Source of the DNA: Pseudomonas sp. ANT_J12
GTDB taxonomy: Bacteria; Pseudomonadota; Gammaproteobacteria; Pseudomonadales; Pseudomonadaceae
NCBI RefSeq assembly: GCF_008370045.1
Contig: NZ_VOBN01000003.1
Location: 186,001 to 250,000 of the forward strand
Reading direction: 5' to 3'
DNA length: 64,000 nt
The notes under the pieces were generated by a model that had not been told where the DNA came from, searched no databases, and saw only the letters and a program-made list of their open reading frames with translations. The translations under genes and the position numbers were made by a program. The first letter of the stretch is position 1; the number at the start of each line of letters is the position of its first letter. This document shows positions 9,680 to 17,133 of the stretch, piece by piece.

Positions 9680-11851
9680 TCACACCCCCGACAGTTGCAG
9701 CGGCAGTTCGCGCAGGCGTTGCCCGGTCAGGGCGAACACCGCGTTGGCCACCGCCGGCGCCACGGGCGGCACACCGGCCTCGCCGATCCCGCCGGGTTTG
9801 TCGGTGCTGGGCACGATGTGCACTTCCACCACCGGCATTTCGTTGAGCCGCAGCACCTGATAGTCGTGATAGTTGGACTGCACCACCTGGCCGTCCTTGA
9901 ACGTCAGTTTGCTGCGCAGGGCAAAACCGAGGCCGAAGGTGACGCAGGACTCCATCTGCGCCGCGATGCTTTGCGGGTTGACCGCAACGCCGCAGTCCAC
10001 CGCGCACACCACCCGGTGCACGCGAATCTTCAGGTTGTCTTGGGACACTTCGGCGACATGCGCGACGTAACTGCCGAACGACTCATGCACCGCCACACCC
10101 AAGGCGTGGCCATCCGGCAGCGGCGCGGTCCAGTTGGCTTTTTCCACCGCCAGGTTCAGCACACCCAAGTGTCGCGGATGCTCCTTGAGCAGGGTTCGTC
10201 GGTATTCCACCGGGTCCTTGCCCGCCGCCTCGGCCAGCTCGTCGATCAACGATTCCATGACAAACGCGTTGTGGCTGTGCCCCACCGAACGCAGCCACAG
10301 CACACTGATGCCGGTCTTCGGTGAATGCAGCTCGACCTGATGATTGGCGAGTTTCTCGATGTAGGGACTGTCGGCCACCCCTTCGACCGAGGTCTTGTCG
10401 ATACCGTCCTTGACCATGGTCGCGGCGAACGCGGTGCCATCCATGATCGACTGGCCGACCATCACGTGCTTCCAGGCCAGGGGCATACCGTCGGCGTCCA
10501 GGCCAATATTCGCCTGATGCAGGAACATCGAGCGGTAGTAACCGCCACGAATATCGTCCTCCCGGGACCACACGGTTTTCACCGGCATACCCGCCGCCTT
10601 GGCCACTTGCACCGCTTCGGCGACAAAGTCCGAAGTCGGGTTGGCCCGCCGACCGAAGCCGCCGCCGAGGAATTCGGTGTGGATCTCCACCTGTTCGGGT
10701 TTGAGCCCGGTGATCTTGCCCGCGACCATTTGATCGAGGGTCTGGAACTGGGTGCCGGTCCAGATTTCGCACTTGTCCGTGGTGATTTTCACCGTGCAAT
10801 TGAGCGGTTCCATCGGCGCATGGGCCAGGTACGGCACGCTGTATTCGACGTCGATGGTTTTCGCGGCTTTCTTCAGCGTGGCGGCGGTGTCCCCGGCCTG
10901 GCTGGCCGGCATGCCCGGGGTGGCGGCGAGTTGGCGGAAGCTCTCCAGCAACTTCACGCTGTCGAGCCCGGTGTTCGGCCCCAGGTCCCAGTCGATTTTC
11001 AGCGCATCGCGCCCCAGCTTCGCCGCCCAGTAATGATCGGCAATCACCGCCACGCCCGTGGGCACTTGCACTACTTTGTGTACGCCCGGCACCGCCAGCG
11101 CCTCGGCGCCTTCGAAGGATTTGACGCTGCCGCCGAATACCGGCGGCCGGGCGACCATGGCGGTCATCAGGCCCTCGAACTGCACGTCCATGCCGAACTT
11201 GGCGCGGCCGGTGATTTTCTCCGGGGTGTCGAGGCGCGGGGTCGGTTTGCCGATGATTTTCCAGTCCTTGGCCTCCTTGAACTTGATCGACGCCGGATCC
11301 GGCACCGGCAGCTTGCCGGCGTCATCCGCCAGTTCGCCGTAGGTGGCGCGTTTGTCGCCGGCGATGACCACGCCCGGCTCAGTGCGAATCTCGGACGGCG
11401 CGACGTTGAAGCGCTTGGCCGCGGCGTCGATCAGCATCAGGCGCGCGGCGGCGCCGGCCTGGCGATAGCGGTCGAACTCCATCCAGGTCGAGGTCGAGCC
11501 GCCAGTGATCTGCATGCCGCCGAACCCGGCCAAGCCGTAATCCTTGGCTGATGCGGGAGAATGTTCGACGCGTATTTTCGACCAGTCGGCGTCCAGTTCC
11601 TCGGCGATCAGCATGGTCAGGCCGGTCCAGATGCCTTGGCCCATTTCCGAATGGCCGAGCAGCATGGTGACGCTGTTGTCGCTGGCGATGCGCAGGAAGG
11701 CATTGGGCGCGAAGACATTGCCCTGGTTCTCGGCGCCCATGGCAAAGCGATGAGCACCGGGGATGACAAACGCCACCACCAGACCACCGCCGAGCACCGC
11801 GCTGCCCTTGAGAAAACCGCGACGTGATACGGGATTGTTGATGCTGTTCAT
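9680..11851 (-). CDS. iorB: isoquinoline 1-oxidoreductase-type molybdenum hydroxylase, large (beta) subunit
   Basis: Molybdopterin-cytosine-dinucleotide-binding subunit of the xanthine-dehydrogenase superfamily, 723 residues. It hydroxylates N-heterocycles or oxidises aldehydes using water as oxygen donor. The N-terminus carries a twin-arginine export signal (SRRGFLKGSAVLGGG), as in periplasmic IorB and aldehyde dehydrogenases of this class. Other visible family segments are LGHSEMGQGIWTGL, the FLGGGFGRR loop near residue 395 and the C-terminal GIGEAGVPPVAPA cofactor motif with the catalytic Glu. It has no FAD subunit, which fits the IorAB type that passes electrons to a cytochrome. It is cotranscribed with iorA upstream and the cytochrome downstream. 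Confidence 0.92.
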   Translation of the reverse strand: MNSINNPVSRRGFLKGSAVLGGGLVVAFVIPGAHRFAMGAENQGNVFAPNAFLRIASDNSVTMLLGHSEMGQGIWTGLTMLIAEELDADWSKIRVEHSPASAKDYGLAGFGGMQITGGSTSTWMEFDRYRQAGAAARLMLIDAAAKRFNVAPSEIRTEPGVVIAGDKRATYGELADDAGKLPVPDPASIKFKEAKDWKIIGKPTPRLDTPEKITGRAKFGMDVQFEGLMTAMVARPPVFGGSVKSFEGAEALAVPGVHKVVQVPTGVAVIADHYWAAKLGRDALKIDWDLGPNTGLDSVKLLESFRQLAATPGMPASQAGDTAATLKKAAKTIDVEYSVPYLAHAPMEPLNCTVKITTDKCEIWTGTQFQTLDQMVAGKITGLKPEQVEIHTEFLGGGFGRRANPTSDFVAEAVQVAKAAGMPVKTVWSREDDIRGGYYRSMFLHQANIGLDADGMPLAWKHVMVGQSIMDGTAFAATMVKDGIDKTSVEGVADSPYIEKLANHQVELHSPKTGISVLWLRSVGHSHNAFVMESLIDELAEAAGKDPVEYRRTLLKEHPRHLGVLNLAVEKANWTAPLPDGHALGVAVHESFGSYVAHVAEVSQDNLKIRVHRVVCAVDCGVAVNPQSIAAQMESCVTFGLGFALRSKLTFKDGQVVQSNYHDYQVLRLNEMPVVEVHIVPSTDKPGGIGEAGVPPVAPAVANAVFALTGQRLRELPLQLSGV

Positions 11852-11860
11852 GACATGGCC

Positions 11861-12316
11861 TCAACCGATCTCGGCGGCGCGTTTGACCGCTGCGCGAATC
11901 CTTGGATACGTGCCGCAGCGGCAGATATTGCCGGACAGCGCCTGGTCGATGTCGCTGTCGGTGGGCTTGGGAATCTTCGCCAGCAACGCGGCGGCAGACA
12001 TGATCTGCCCCGACTGGCAGTAACCGCACTGCACCACGTCGAGTTCGGCCCAGGCCTGTTGCACCGGGTGCGAACCGTCGGTGGACAGGCCTTCGATGGT
12101 GAGGATTTTTTGCCCATGGGCCACGGCGGTGGCCGGGGTGATGCAGGCACGCAGCGGCGCGCCATCGACGTGCACGGTGCAAGCACCGCACTGCGCCATG
12201 CCGCAACCGAACTTGGTCCCGGTCAGGTGCGCGACATCGCGCAGGACCCACAGCAGCGGCATGTCCGCGGGGACATCCAGCGCCTGGTCCTTGCCATTGA
12301 TATTCAGGGTCAGCAT
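11861..12316 (-). CDS. iorA: isoquinoline 1-oxidoreductase-type [2Fe-2S] small (alpha) subunit
   Basis: Iron-sulfur subunit of 151 residues that carries electrons from the molybdenum centre. The N-terminal plant-type cluster ligands are in [15 protein letters not shown] (residues about 40-55) with a further Cys. The C-terminal helical domain has the second cluster motif QCGYCQSG ... [10 protein letters not shown]. It has no signal peptide of its own, which is usual because it is exported together with the Tat-bearing large subunit. Nine bases separate it from iorB. The physiological substrate is not determined by sequence. Confidence 0.93.
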   Translation of the reverse strand: MLTLNINGKDQALDVPADMPLLWVLRDVAHLTGTKFGCGMAQCGACTVHVDGAPLRACITPATAVAHGQKILTIEGLSTDGSHPVQQAWAELDVVQCGYCQSGQIMSAAALLAKIPKPTDSDIDQALSGNICRCGTYPRIRAAVKRAAEIG

Positions 12317-12377
12317 GGCGGATCTTCCTCAGACTCACGGTGTTCTGAAGGGGGCGCATTACTGAGACCACACACCC

Positions 12378-12466
12378 GTAGGAGCACAGCTTGCTCGCGA
12401 TGGCGTCGTGTCAGGCAGTGATGTGCTGATTGACACGACGCCATCGCGAGCAAGCTGTGCTCTTAC
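12378..12466. repeat. REP-type palindrome upstream of iorA
   Basis: Two perfect complementary arms of 36 bases (12378-12413 and 12431-12466) flank a 17-base loop. The arms begin with gtaggagcacagcttgctcg, the head of a REP family also found near 12579, 25206, 51332 and 56522. It lies in the 5' region of the ior operon and could form a very stable cruciform or RNA hairpin. Confidence 0.9.
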
Positions 12467-12578
12467 GGAGCGACGGATCTACGCGCGCCTCGGGTTATCC
12501 ATACAGCTAAGCGCAGATTGACCGGCGGGCCAGCTTCTGCGACCGCCGGTCACATATCCCTGGCCGCTGAAGCACCCT

Positions 12579-12607
12579 GTAGGAGCGAAGCTTGCCACAG
12601 GCAAGCT
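12579..12607. repeat. short REP-type hairpin
   Basis: The sequence around tgtaggagcgaagcttgcc is the head of the same REP family and folds back on the adjoining caagctt. It abuts the stop codon of the dehydrogenase remnant, suggesting that the repeat marks the point where that gene was cut. Confidence 0.6.
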
Positions 12608-12781
12608 TTACCGCTTCACCACCGTGACCTTGACGCCCAGCGGGGTCAGTTCGCCGTGCAAGGCTTCGCTCAGGGCTTCGACGGCAAATTTGGTCGAGCA
12701 ATACACGCCATGGCCCGGCGCCGACTGAAAACCGCCCCCCGACGAGAGATTGATCACCTGCCCGCTGCGGGCGGCACGCAT
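12608..12781 (-). pseudogene. internal fragment of a short-chain dehydrogenase/reductase
   Basis: The translation contains the SDR catalytic core: SGQVINLSSGGGFQ (catalytic Ser strand) and YCSTKFAVEALSEAL with the Tyr-x3-Lys pair, then GVKVTVV. In an intact SDR this is followed by EPG and about 80 more residues, and preceded by about 130 residues with the Rossmann motif; both are missing. The frame stops two codons after KVTVV, beside a REP hairpin, and is cut at its 5' side by the end of the nnrS-like gene. I see it as a gene remnant, not a small functional protein. Confidence 0.75.
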
Positions 12782-12792
12782 GAGCCTTGGCG

Positions 12793-13968
12793 CTAAACCC
12801 TCGGTTTGAGCAGGATGCCGGTGTAGCGCGTCAAAAACAGCCCGAACGCCGTACACCAGAGTAGCGCCGACAGCCCGAGCCCTGCTCCCGAGAACGGGAC
12901 GAGCAACACCCGACACAGACCGGCGAACACCATCAAGACAAAACCCAGCACCACCGCTTTCGAGGGCTGCAGCAATCGCCCGGTATGCCCCAGGCTGCCC
13001 CGGGCAATCATCGCGAGGATCAGTCCGCCAATCCCGCCGACCGCCAGCGCATGGGTGGCCAGGCTCTGTTGCGGCATCCACCCGGCATGCCAAAGCGCCA
13101 TGGCCAGCGTTGCAACCACCAGCCAGGCGTAAGCCAGGTACAGCGACCACAACAGCGGCACTCGCCAAATACCCCGGTCGTGCCAGCGCCACAACCGCAG
13201 CAGATGCACCGCGCCGAGCACCAGGTACAACAGCGCCAGCCACCGTTTGGGCGTGTCATTCAAACCGACAGTAAAAGACAACGCGGCGAGCAAGCCGCCC
13301 ATCAGCAACACTTTGGTGGGCAGTGGGCTAGCCGGTGTAACAGCGGGGCGATTCAGACCGCGCTGAATGAAGAATGGAATCACCCGTCCGCCAATCATGC
13401 TCATCATCGCAGCCACCAGCCACAACGCCGCCAATACGCAATGTCGTTGCAATGCGGTGTCGTCGGTCGCGATGCCCCACAGCGTCATCATCTGGCAGCC
13501 GGCCAGCAGCGTGATCATCAGCAGGATCGGATAGTTGTCGCGTTTAACCGCTCCCACCAGATCCCGGCCCAGGCACCAGGCCAGCAAGGGCAGAAACGGG
13601 AGTTGCAGAGCGATCAGCAGCGTCGGATTAATCGGCAGCAACCACGCCAGTCGAGCCAGCAGCCACACCAGCACCAGGCCGATCAGCGGCCAGCCGCTGA
13701 GGCCAGGGCGTCCGGTCCAGTTTGGTACCGCCGTCAGCAGAAATCCGGCGATGATCGCCATGGCGAAACCGAAGGGCATTTCGTGCCGATGCCAGGCCAG
13801 CATCCCGCCAATTGGCTGCGCGCCGGGTAATCGGCCGTATAACCACAATGCCCAGATCGCCACGGCCAACACGGCAAACCCGGCGCCGGCGAGGAAGAAC
13901 GCTCGAAAACCGAGGCTGAAAACCGGTGCCGCAGCGATAGCAAACTTTGTGAGGGCAGGCTTGCGCAT
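12793..13968 (-). CDS. nnrS: NnrS family haem/copper membrane protein
   Basis: Polytopic inner-membrane protein of 391 residues with about twelve hydrophobic helices. The family's N-terminal pattern is present (FSLGFRAFFLAGAGFAVLA, then GMLAWHRHEMPFGF with conserved His residues, near residues 15-70). NnrS proteins bind haem and protect metabolism during nitric-oxide stress. The upstream ppyR-like gene overlaps its first base, matching the P. aeruginosa order PA2662-PA2663, where a flavohaemoglobin gene follows; that gene is not in this window. Confidence 0.9.
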   Translation of the reverse strand: MRKPALTKFAIAAAPVFSLGFRAFFLAGAGFAVLAVAIWALWLYGRLPGAQPIGGMLAWHRHEMPFGFAMAIIAGFLLTAVPNWTGRPGLSGWPLIGLVLVWLLARLAWLLPINPTLLIALQLPFLPLLAWCLGRDLVGAVKRDNYPILLMITLLAGCQMMTLWGIATDDTALQRHCVLAALWLVAAMMSMIGGRVIPFFIQRGLNRPAVTPASPLPTKVLLMGGLLAALSFTVGLNDTPKRWLALLYLVLGAVHLLRLWRWHDRGIWRVPLLWSLYLAYAWLVVATLAMALWHAGWMPQQSLATHALAVGGIGGLILAMIARGSLGHTGRLLQPSKAVVLGFVLMVFAGLCRVLLVPFSGAGLGLSALLWCTAFGLFLTRYTGILLKPRV

Positions 13969-14216
13969 CAGGCCACCGCGCAGAAGTGATGGGTCGCCAA
14001 CCGATGCTGGGCCAGTAGACGCATCACATAGCCAATTTTGAGCAACGTCGGGCCAATGATAGTCATGGCGTGCATCGATACCAGCGCCACAATGGGCAGA
14101 TGACCGTTGTAAAGGTAAGCGCCATAGATGCCGATCAAAAGCAGTGTCAGGCCCAGGCCCAGCACTCTGCTCGACAGGTGCAGAACGTTGTGAGGATTAC
14201 TGAAGAAATTGAACAT
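13968..14216 (-). CDS. ppyR: small membrane protein of the PpyR family
   Basis: An 82-residue protein with two membrane helices (VLGLGLTLLLIGIYGAYL and the segment VALVSMHAMTIIGPTLLKIG) and the conserved run LLKIGYVMRL. It resembles PpyR of Pseudomonas, described as a transmembrane regulator affecting biofilm and pyoverdine. Its last base is the first base of nnrS, so the two are translationally linked, and a shared link to nitric-oxide stress is plausible. The identification rests on size, motif and neighbour. Confidence 0.75.
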   Translation of the reverse strand: MFNFFSNPHNVLHLSSRVLGLGLTLLLIGIYGAYLYNGHLPIVALVSMHAMTIIGPTLLKIGYVMRLLAQHRLATHHFCAVA

Positions 14217-14248
14217 TTTTCGTACTCCTGAAACAGACCAGTTGTACG

Positions 14249-14260
14249 TGGATTAATCCA
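14249..14260. promoter_or_regulatory. perfect 12-bp palindrome upstream of ppyR
   Basis: The sequence tggattaatcca is its own reverse complement and lies 33 bases upstream of the ppyR start, a plausible operator position. No regulator is assigned. Confidence 0.35.
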
Positions 14261-14346
14261 AGATGCGCGCCATGTTTTAAAGGCTTGTAAATCAATGTGT
14301 TGGCCACAACGCAGTCAATATGACTCAACTCTGAAATGGTCTTATT

Positions 14347-14362
14347 GACTCAGTACCGAGTC
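14347..14362. promoter_or_regulatory. near-perfect 16-bp palindrome upstream of ppyR
   Basis: The sequence gactcagtaccgagtc is palindromic apart from one mismatched pair and lies about 130 bases upstream of ppyR. It could be an upstream activator site; the binding protein is unknown. Confidence 0.35.
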
Positions 14363-14550
14363 GTAGTGACTACATCGTCCGCTCACCCGCCTAGAAGCAA
14401 TCCAATATCAGTTGCGCAGCACGGGACTATCTAGCTTATTCGCGACCACTTCTTATTTGCACCGAAGGCGCACGTCGCCCATGGACATGCGCTTACGATG
14501 ACGGTCACCGATTCCAACTGCCGACCAAATGGGACTTCTAACGCCGCGCC

Positions 14551-15909
14551 TCAGCGTTTTTTTACGTAGCTGCCGCCGTATTTCCGGAACTCGCCGTAAC
14601 CCGTCACGACCGCTGCTCCATTGAGCAACTGCAGGCGCAAGGCCGGCCCACCCTGGGCGTCCAGCACGATGGCCAGATTGCCCGCCAGCAACGCCGACTG
14701 GTAATGGATTTCGCTCGGTGGATCCTTGAGCTGGGCGTAGTCGATAGTGATATCGACAGTCTCCGGCCCATCATCGATGCCCGGCAGTATCTTCACCGAC
14801 AGCTGGCTGATTATTCGCTCTACGAAATGGGTCATCCGGTAGTCACCTTCACGCTGATTGCTGACCACCCCTTCAAGTTTCTGCGGCGCAATCTTGAATT
14901 CGGCAAGACGCATGTTGGTGTTGAATGTGCGCTTGGGGCTGCGCCAGGTGCCGGTGTAGTTGCCCTGTTCGTCCGGTTCGTCTTTCAGGGTCCAGTCGCC
15001 GGTGCTCTGCCCGTCATCGTCCAGTTCATGCAGCAACACACCGCGCCCCTCGACGGATTCGCCAACCAGCCGGATCGGTTTGCCGCTGCCGGTTTTGCCG
15101 TAACGCACTTCACCGATGTATACCTCGCCCTGGATTTGCCACCAGAGTTCGAACGCGATCTTGTCGTTAAGGGTGCCGCGAAACTTCAGTGGCGGCTCGG
15201 CGTAAGGACCCTCGACTGAGCGGTGTTCGATCCACTGGCCATCCTTGAGTTCGCGTTCAGTCACGTCCAGGTAGCCCATCGGCATGTAGGGCTTTGCTGG
15301 CGTCGGCATCTGCATCGCTTCGATCTTTTCGCTGACCATCACCGGCTCATTGTTCTCGATCTGCCACGTCGCGCTTTGATGCCAGCAGCAGCCTTGTTTC
15401 GAACGGGTGTCCAAGCGCTTGGCCACCGGATCAACGCCGAACATGCCCAATTGCTCATCGCGGGTCAGGGAGGAGAACGCCGGGCTGAAGACCAGCGTCG
15501 GGCTCGCTGGATCAGACAGATAAATGTCATAGGACGGGCCGCCATAACCGCCCTCGCTCCCATTGCGTACGGCCAGATCCTGCTGCCCGTCGAAATTGAA
15601 GTCAGCGAAAAACAACAGGCTCTGATCGCCGTAGGCCGGGGCCTGGTTGAGATCCAGTTCCAGGCTGTCAGGTTTGTAGACGGCAAACGCCGCCGGTGAG
15701 TCGATGCGCTGCAACACCTGGCCACTGGTCTTGTCGCGCAAGGTGATCTGCGCCGGCGCGCCCTCGTAGCTCTGGGCGGGAGGCTGCGGGAACAGCACGT
15801 CAATGGCGTATTTCTGCGCCGGATCGGTGAGGTGGTAAGTCAGCGGCGCGGCACTCGCACCAGCGCTGGCGAGCAGGCAGGCGACGGCCACTAAACGAGG
15901 GGCAACCAT
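14551..15909 (-). CDS. exported protein of unknown function, XAC2610-like
   Basis: A 452-residue secreted or periplasmic protein. The chosen start gives a clean signal peptide (VAPRLVAVACLLASAGASA) behind an AAGGA ribosome-binding site; the open frame extends 28 codons further but without such a site. Residues about 110-125 contain FADFNFDGQQDLAV, a calcium-binding FG-GAP-type loop of the kind seen in XAC2610-related proteins, and a Cys pair (GCCWHQ) follows. The C-terminal half has no recognised domain. It is a single-gene unit. The function is unknown; a cell-surface or inhibitor-type role would be a guess. Confidence 0.75.
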   Translation of the reverse strand: MVAPRLVAVACLLASAGASAAPLTYHLTDPAQKYAIDVLFPQPPAQSYEGAPAQITLRDKTSGQVLQRIDSPAAFAVYKPDSLELDLNQAPAYGDQSLLFFADFNFDGQQDLAVRNGSEGGYGGPSYDIYLSDPASPTLVFSPAFSSLTRDEQLGMFGVDPVAKRLDTRSKQGCCWHQSATWQIENNEPVMVSEKIEAMQMPTPAKPYMPMGYLDVTERELKDGQWIEHRSVEGPYAEPPLKFRGTLNDKIAFELWWQIQGEVYIGEVRYGKTGSGKPIRLVGESVEGRGVLLHELDDDGQSTGDWTLKDEPDEQGNYTGTWRSPKRTFNTNMRLAEFKIAPQKLEGVVSNQREGDYRMTHFVERIISQLSVKILPGIDDGPETVDITIDYAQLKDPPSEIHYQSALLAGNLAIVLDAQGGPALRLQLLNGAAVVTGYGEFRKYGGSYVKKR

Positions 15910-16065
15910 GATGCTGAGCGTCCTTGCGGCAAATCGGGGCGGCCAGTCTAGCGACAAACGGTACGGACAGACATCTGTTAAAAAGATCGACATCGCCGAA
16001 CGGCAACGGGCCTTTCATGACGAGAGCTAATACACTCGAGCACTGACCTGCCGAGGACGCCGACG

Positions 16066-16899
16066 ATGAAACACACCGTTGCCAAAGATGCCGACAAGTC
16101 CCCGCGCTTCTGGCGCGACGACGCCCTGCCCTTCATCGAGGCCCGGGCCATCGCCGATGGCCGCGAGGTCTGCTACGCCCGGCATTCCCACGAACATTTT
16201 TCCATCGGCGCGATCACCGCCGGGCGCAGTACGTATGTGCATGAGCAATCGGCATTCGAGGTCAGTGCCGGCACCGTGGTGCTGATGAACCCCGGCGATG
16301 TCCACGCCTGCAACCCCATCGACGACCAGCCCTGGTCGTACCTGATGCTGTACGTCGAGACGCCGTGGCTCACCGACTTGCAGCATCAACTGGGGTTTGC
16401 TCAGGACCAGGCGTTCCGGCGGTTTACCGTCACCCACCTGCACGACGCCAGCCTGTTTGCGGGGCTCAAGGGTTTGTATGAGGTGTTGGTCGATGATCAG
16501 CAGGACGTATTGCACAAACACAGCGCTGCGGTGGAGTTTTTCACCGACGTGCAACAACGCCTCAATCCGGCTGATCAACCGTTGCGCGAACCCAATTTCA
16601 AACTGGAACGGGCCGCCGACTACATCCGTGACAACTGCACACAGATGCTCAAGCTGGAAGATATCTGCGAAGCGGCGCAGTTGTCGCCTTCCTACCTGAT
16701 CCGCGCGTTCAAGCAGCATTACGGTATGACGCCCCATGCATTTTTACTCAACCGACGTATCCAGTTTGCCCGTGATCGCTTGCGCAGTGGCCAGTTGATT
16801 GCCGATGTAGCGCTGGAGGCAGGATTTGCCGATCAGGCGCACTTTCAACGGGTGTTCAAACAGCATCTGGCGGCGACGCCGGGGCAGTATCGCGGATAA
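16066..16899 (+). CDS. AraC-family transcriptional regulator with cupin sensor domain
   Basis: A 277-residue regulator. The N-terminal AraC-binding cupin (residues about 30-95) shows YARHSHEHFSIGAI and VVLMNPGDVHACNP. The C-terminal pair of helix-turn-helix motifs covers residues about 185-277 (LEDICEAAQLSPSYLIRAFK and IADVALEAGFADQAHFQRVF). Regulators of this type in Pseudomonas often stand beside a LysE exporter; here a LysE gene on the opposite strand lies beyond the large toxin-like gene, so the two may once have been neighbours. The effector is unknown. Confidence 0.88.
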   Translation: MKHTVAKDADKSPRFWRDDALPFIEARAIADGREVCYARHSHEHFSIGAITAGRSTYVHEQSAFEVSAGTVVLMNPGDVHACNPIDDQPWSYLMLYVETPWLTDLQHQLGFAQDQAFRRFTVTHLHDASLFAGLKGLYEVLVDDQQDVLHKHSAAVEFFTDVQQRLNPADQPLREPNFKLERAADYIRDNCTQMLKLEDICEAAQLSPSYLIRAFKQHYGMTPHAFLLNRRIQFARDRLRSGQLIADVALEAGFADQAHFQRVFKQHLAATPGQYRG

Positions 16900-17133
16900 A
16901 TAAACAACGATATAAACCCAGCCCAACTAACTCTTCTTACTCTTAAAAATTACAACCTTCCAAGTAAGCGCCTCACAAGCGACCAAATACCGACACACTT
17001 TGAATCCACATCCATACTGACAAATCCCTTTCTGCCTCATATTCTTTCCGCTTCGCACACTGAGTGCCGAACGCTTTCAAACAGCATTACGCCGCCTGCT
17101 TGGCATTTAGTTATAAAAGAGGGATCTTTAACT

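Larger units (their letters stand above)
14217..14550. other. 334-base intergenic region with two palindromes
   Basis: No gene is apparent between the divergent-from-nothing start of ppyR and the end of the XAC2610-like gene. The stretch is more AT-rich than the neighbouring genes and must contain the ppyR-nnrS promoter on the minus strand. It holds two good palindromes, described separately. I could not assign a sigma-54 or FNR-type site with confidence. Confidence 0.6.

Noticed and set aside
12378..12607. Clustered palindromic repeats considered as a CRISPR array
   Set aside because: There are only one or two units with no regular spacers and no cas genes. The sequences match the REP elements elsewhere in the window.
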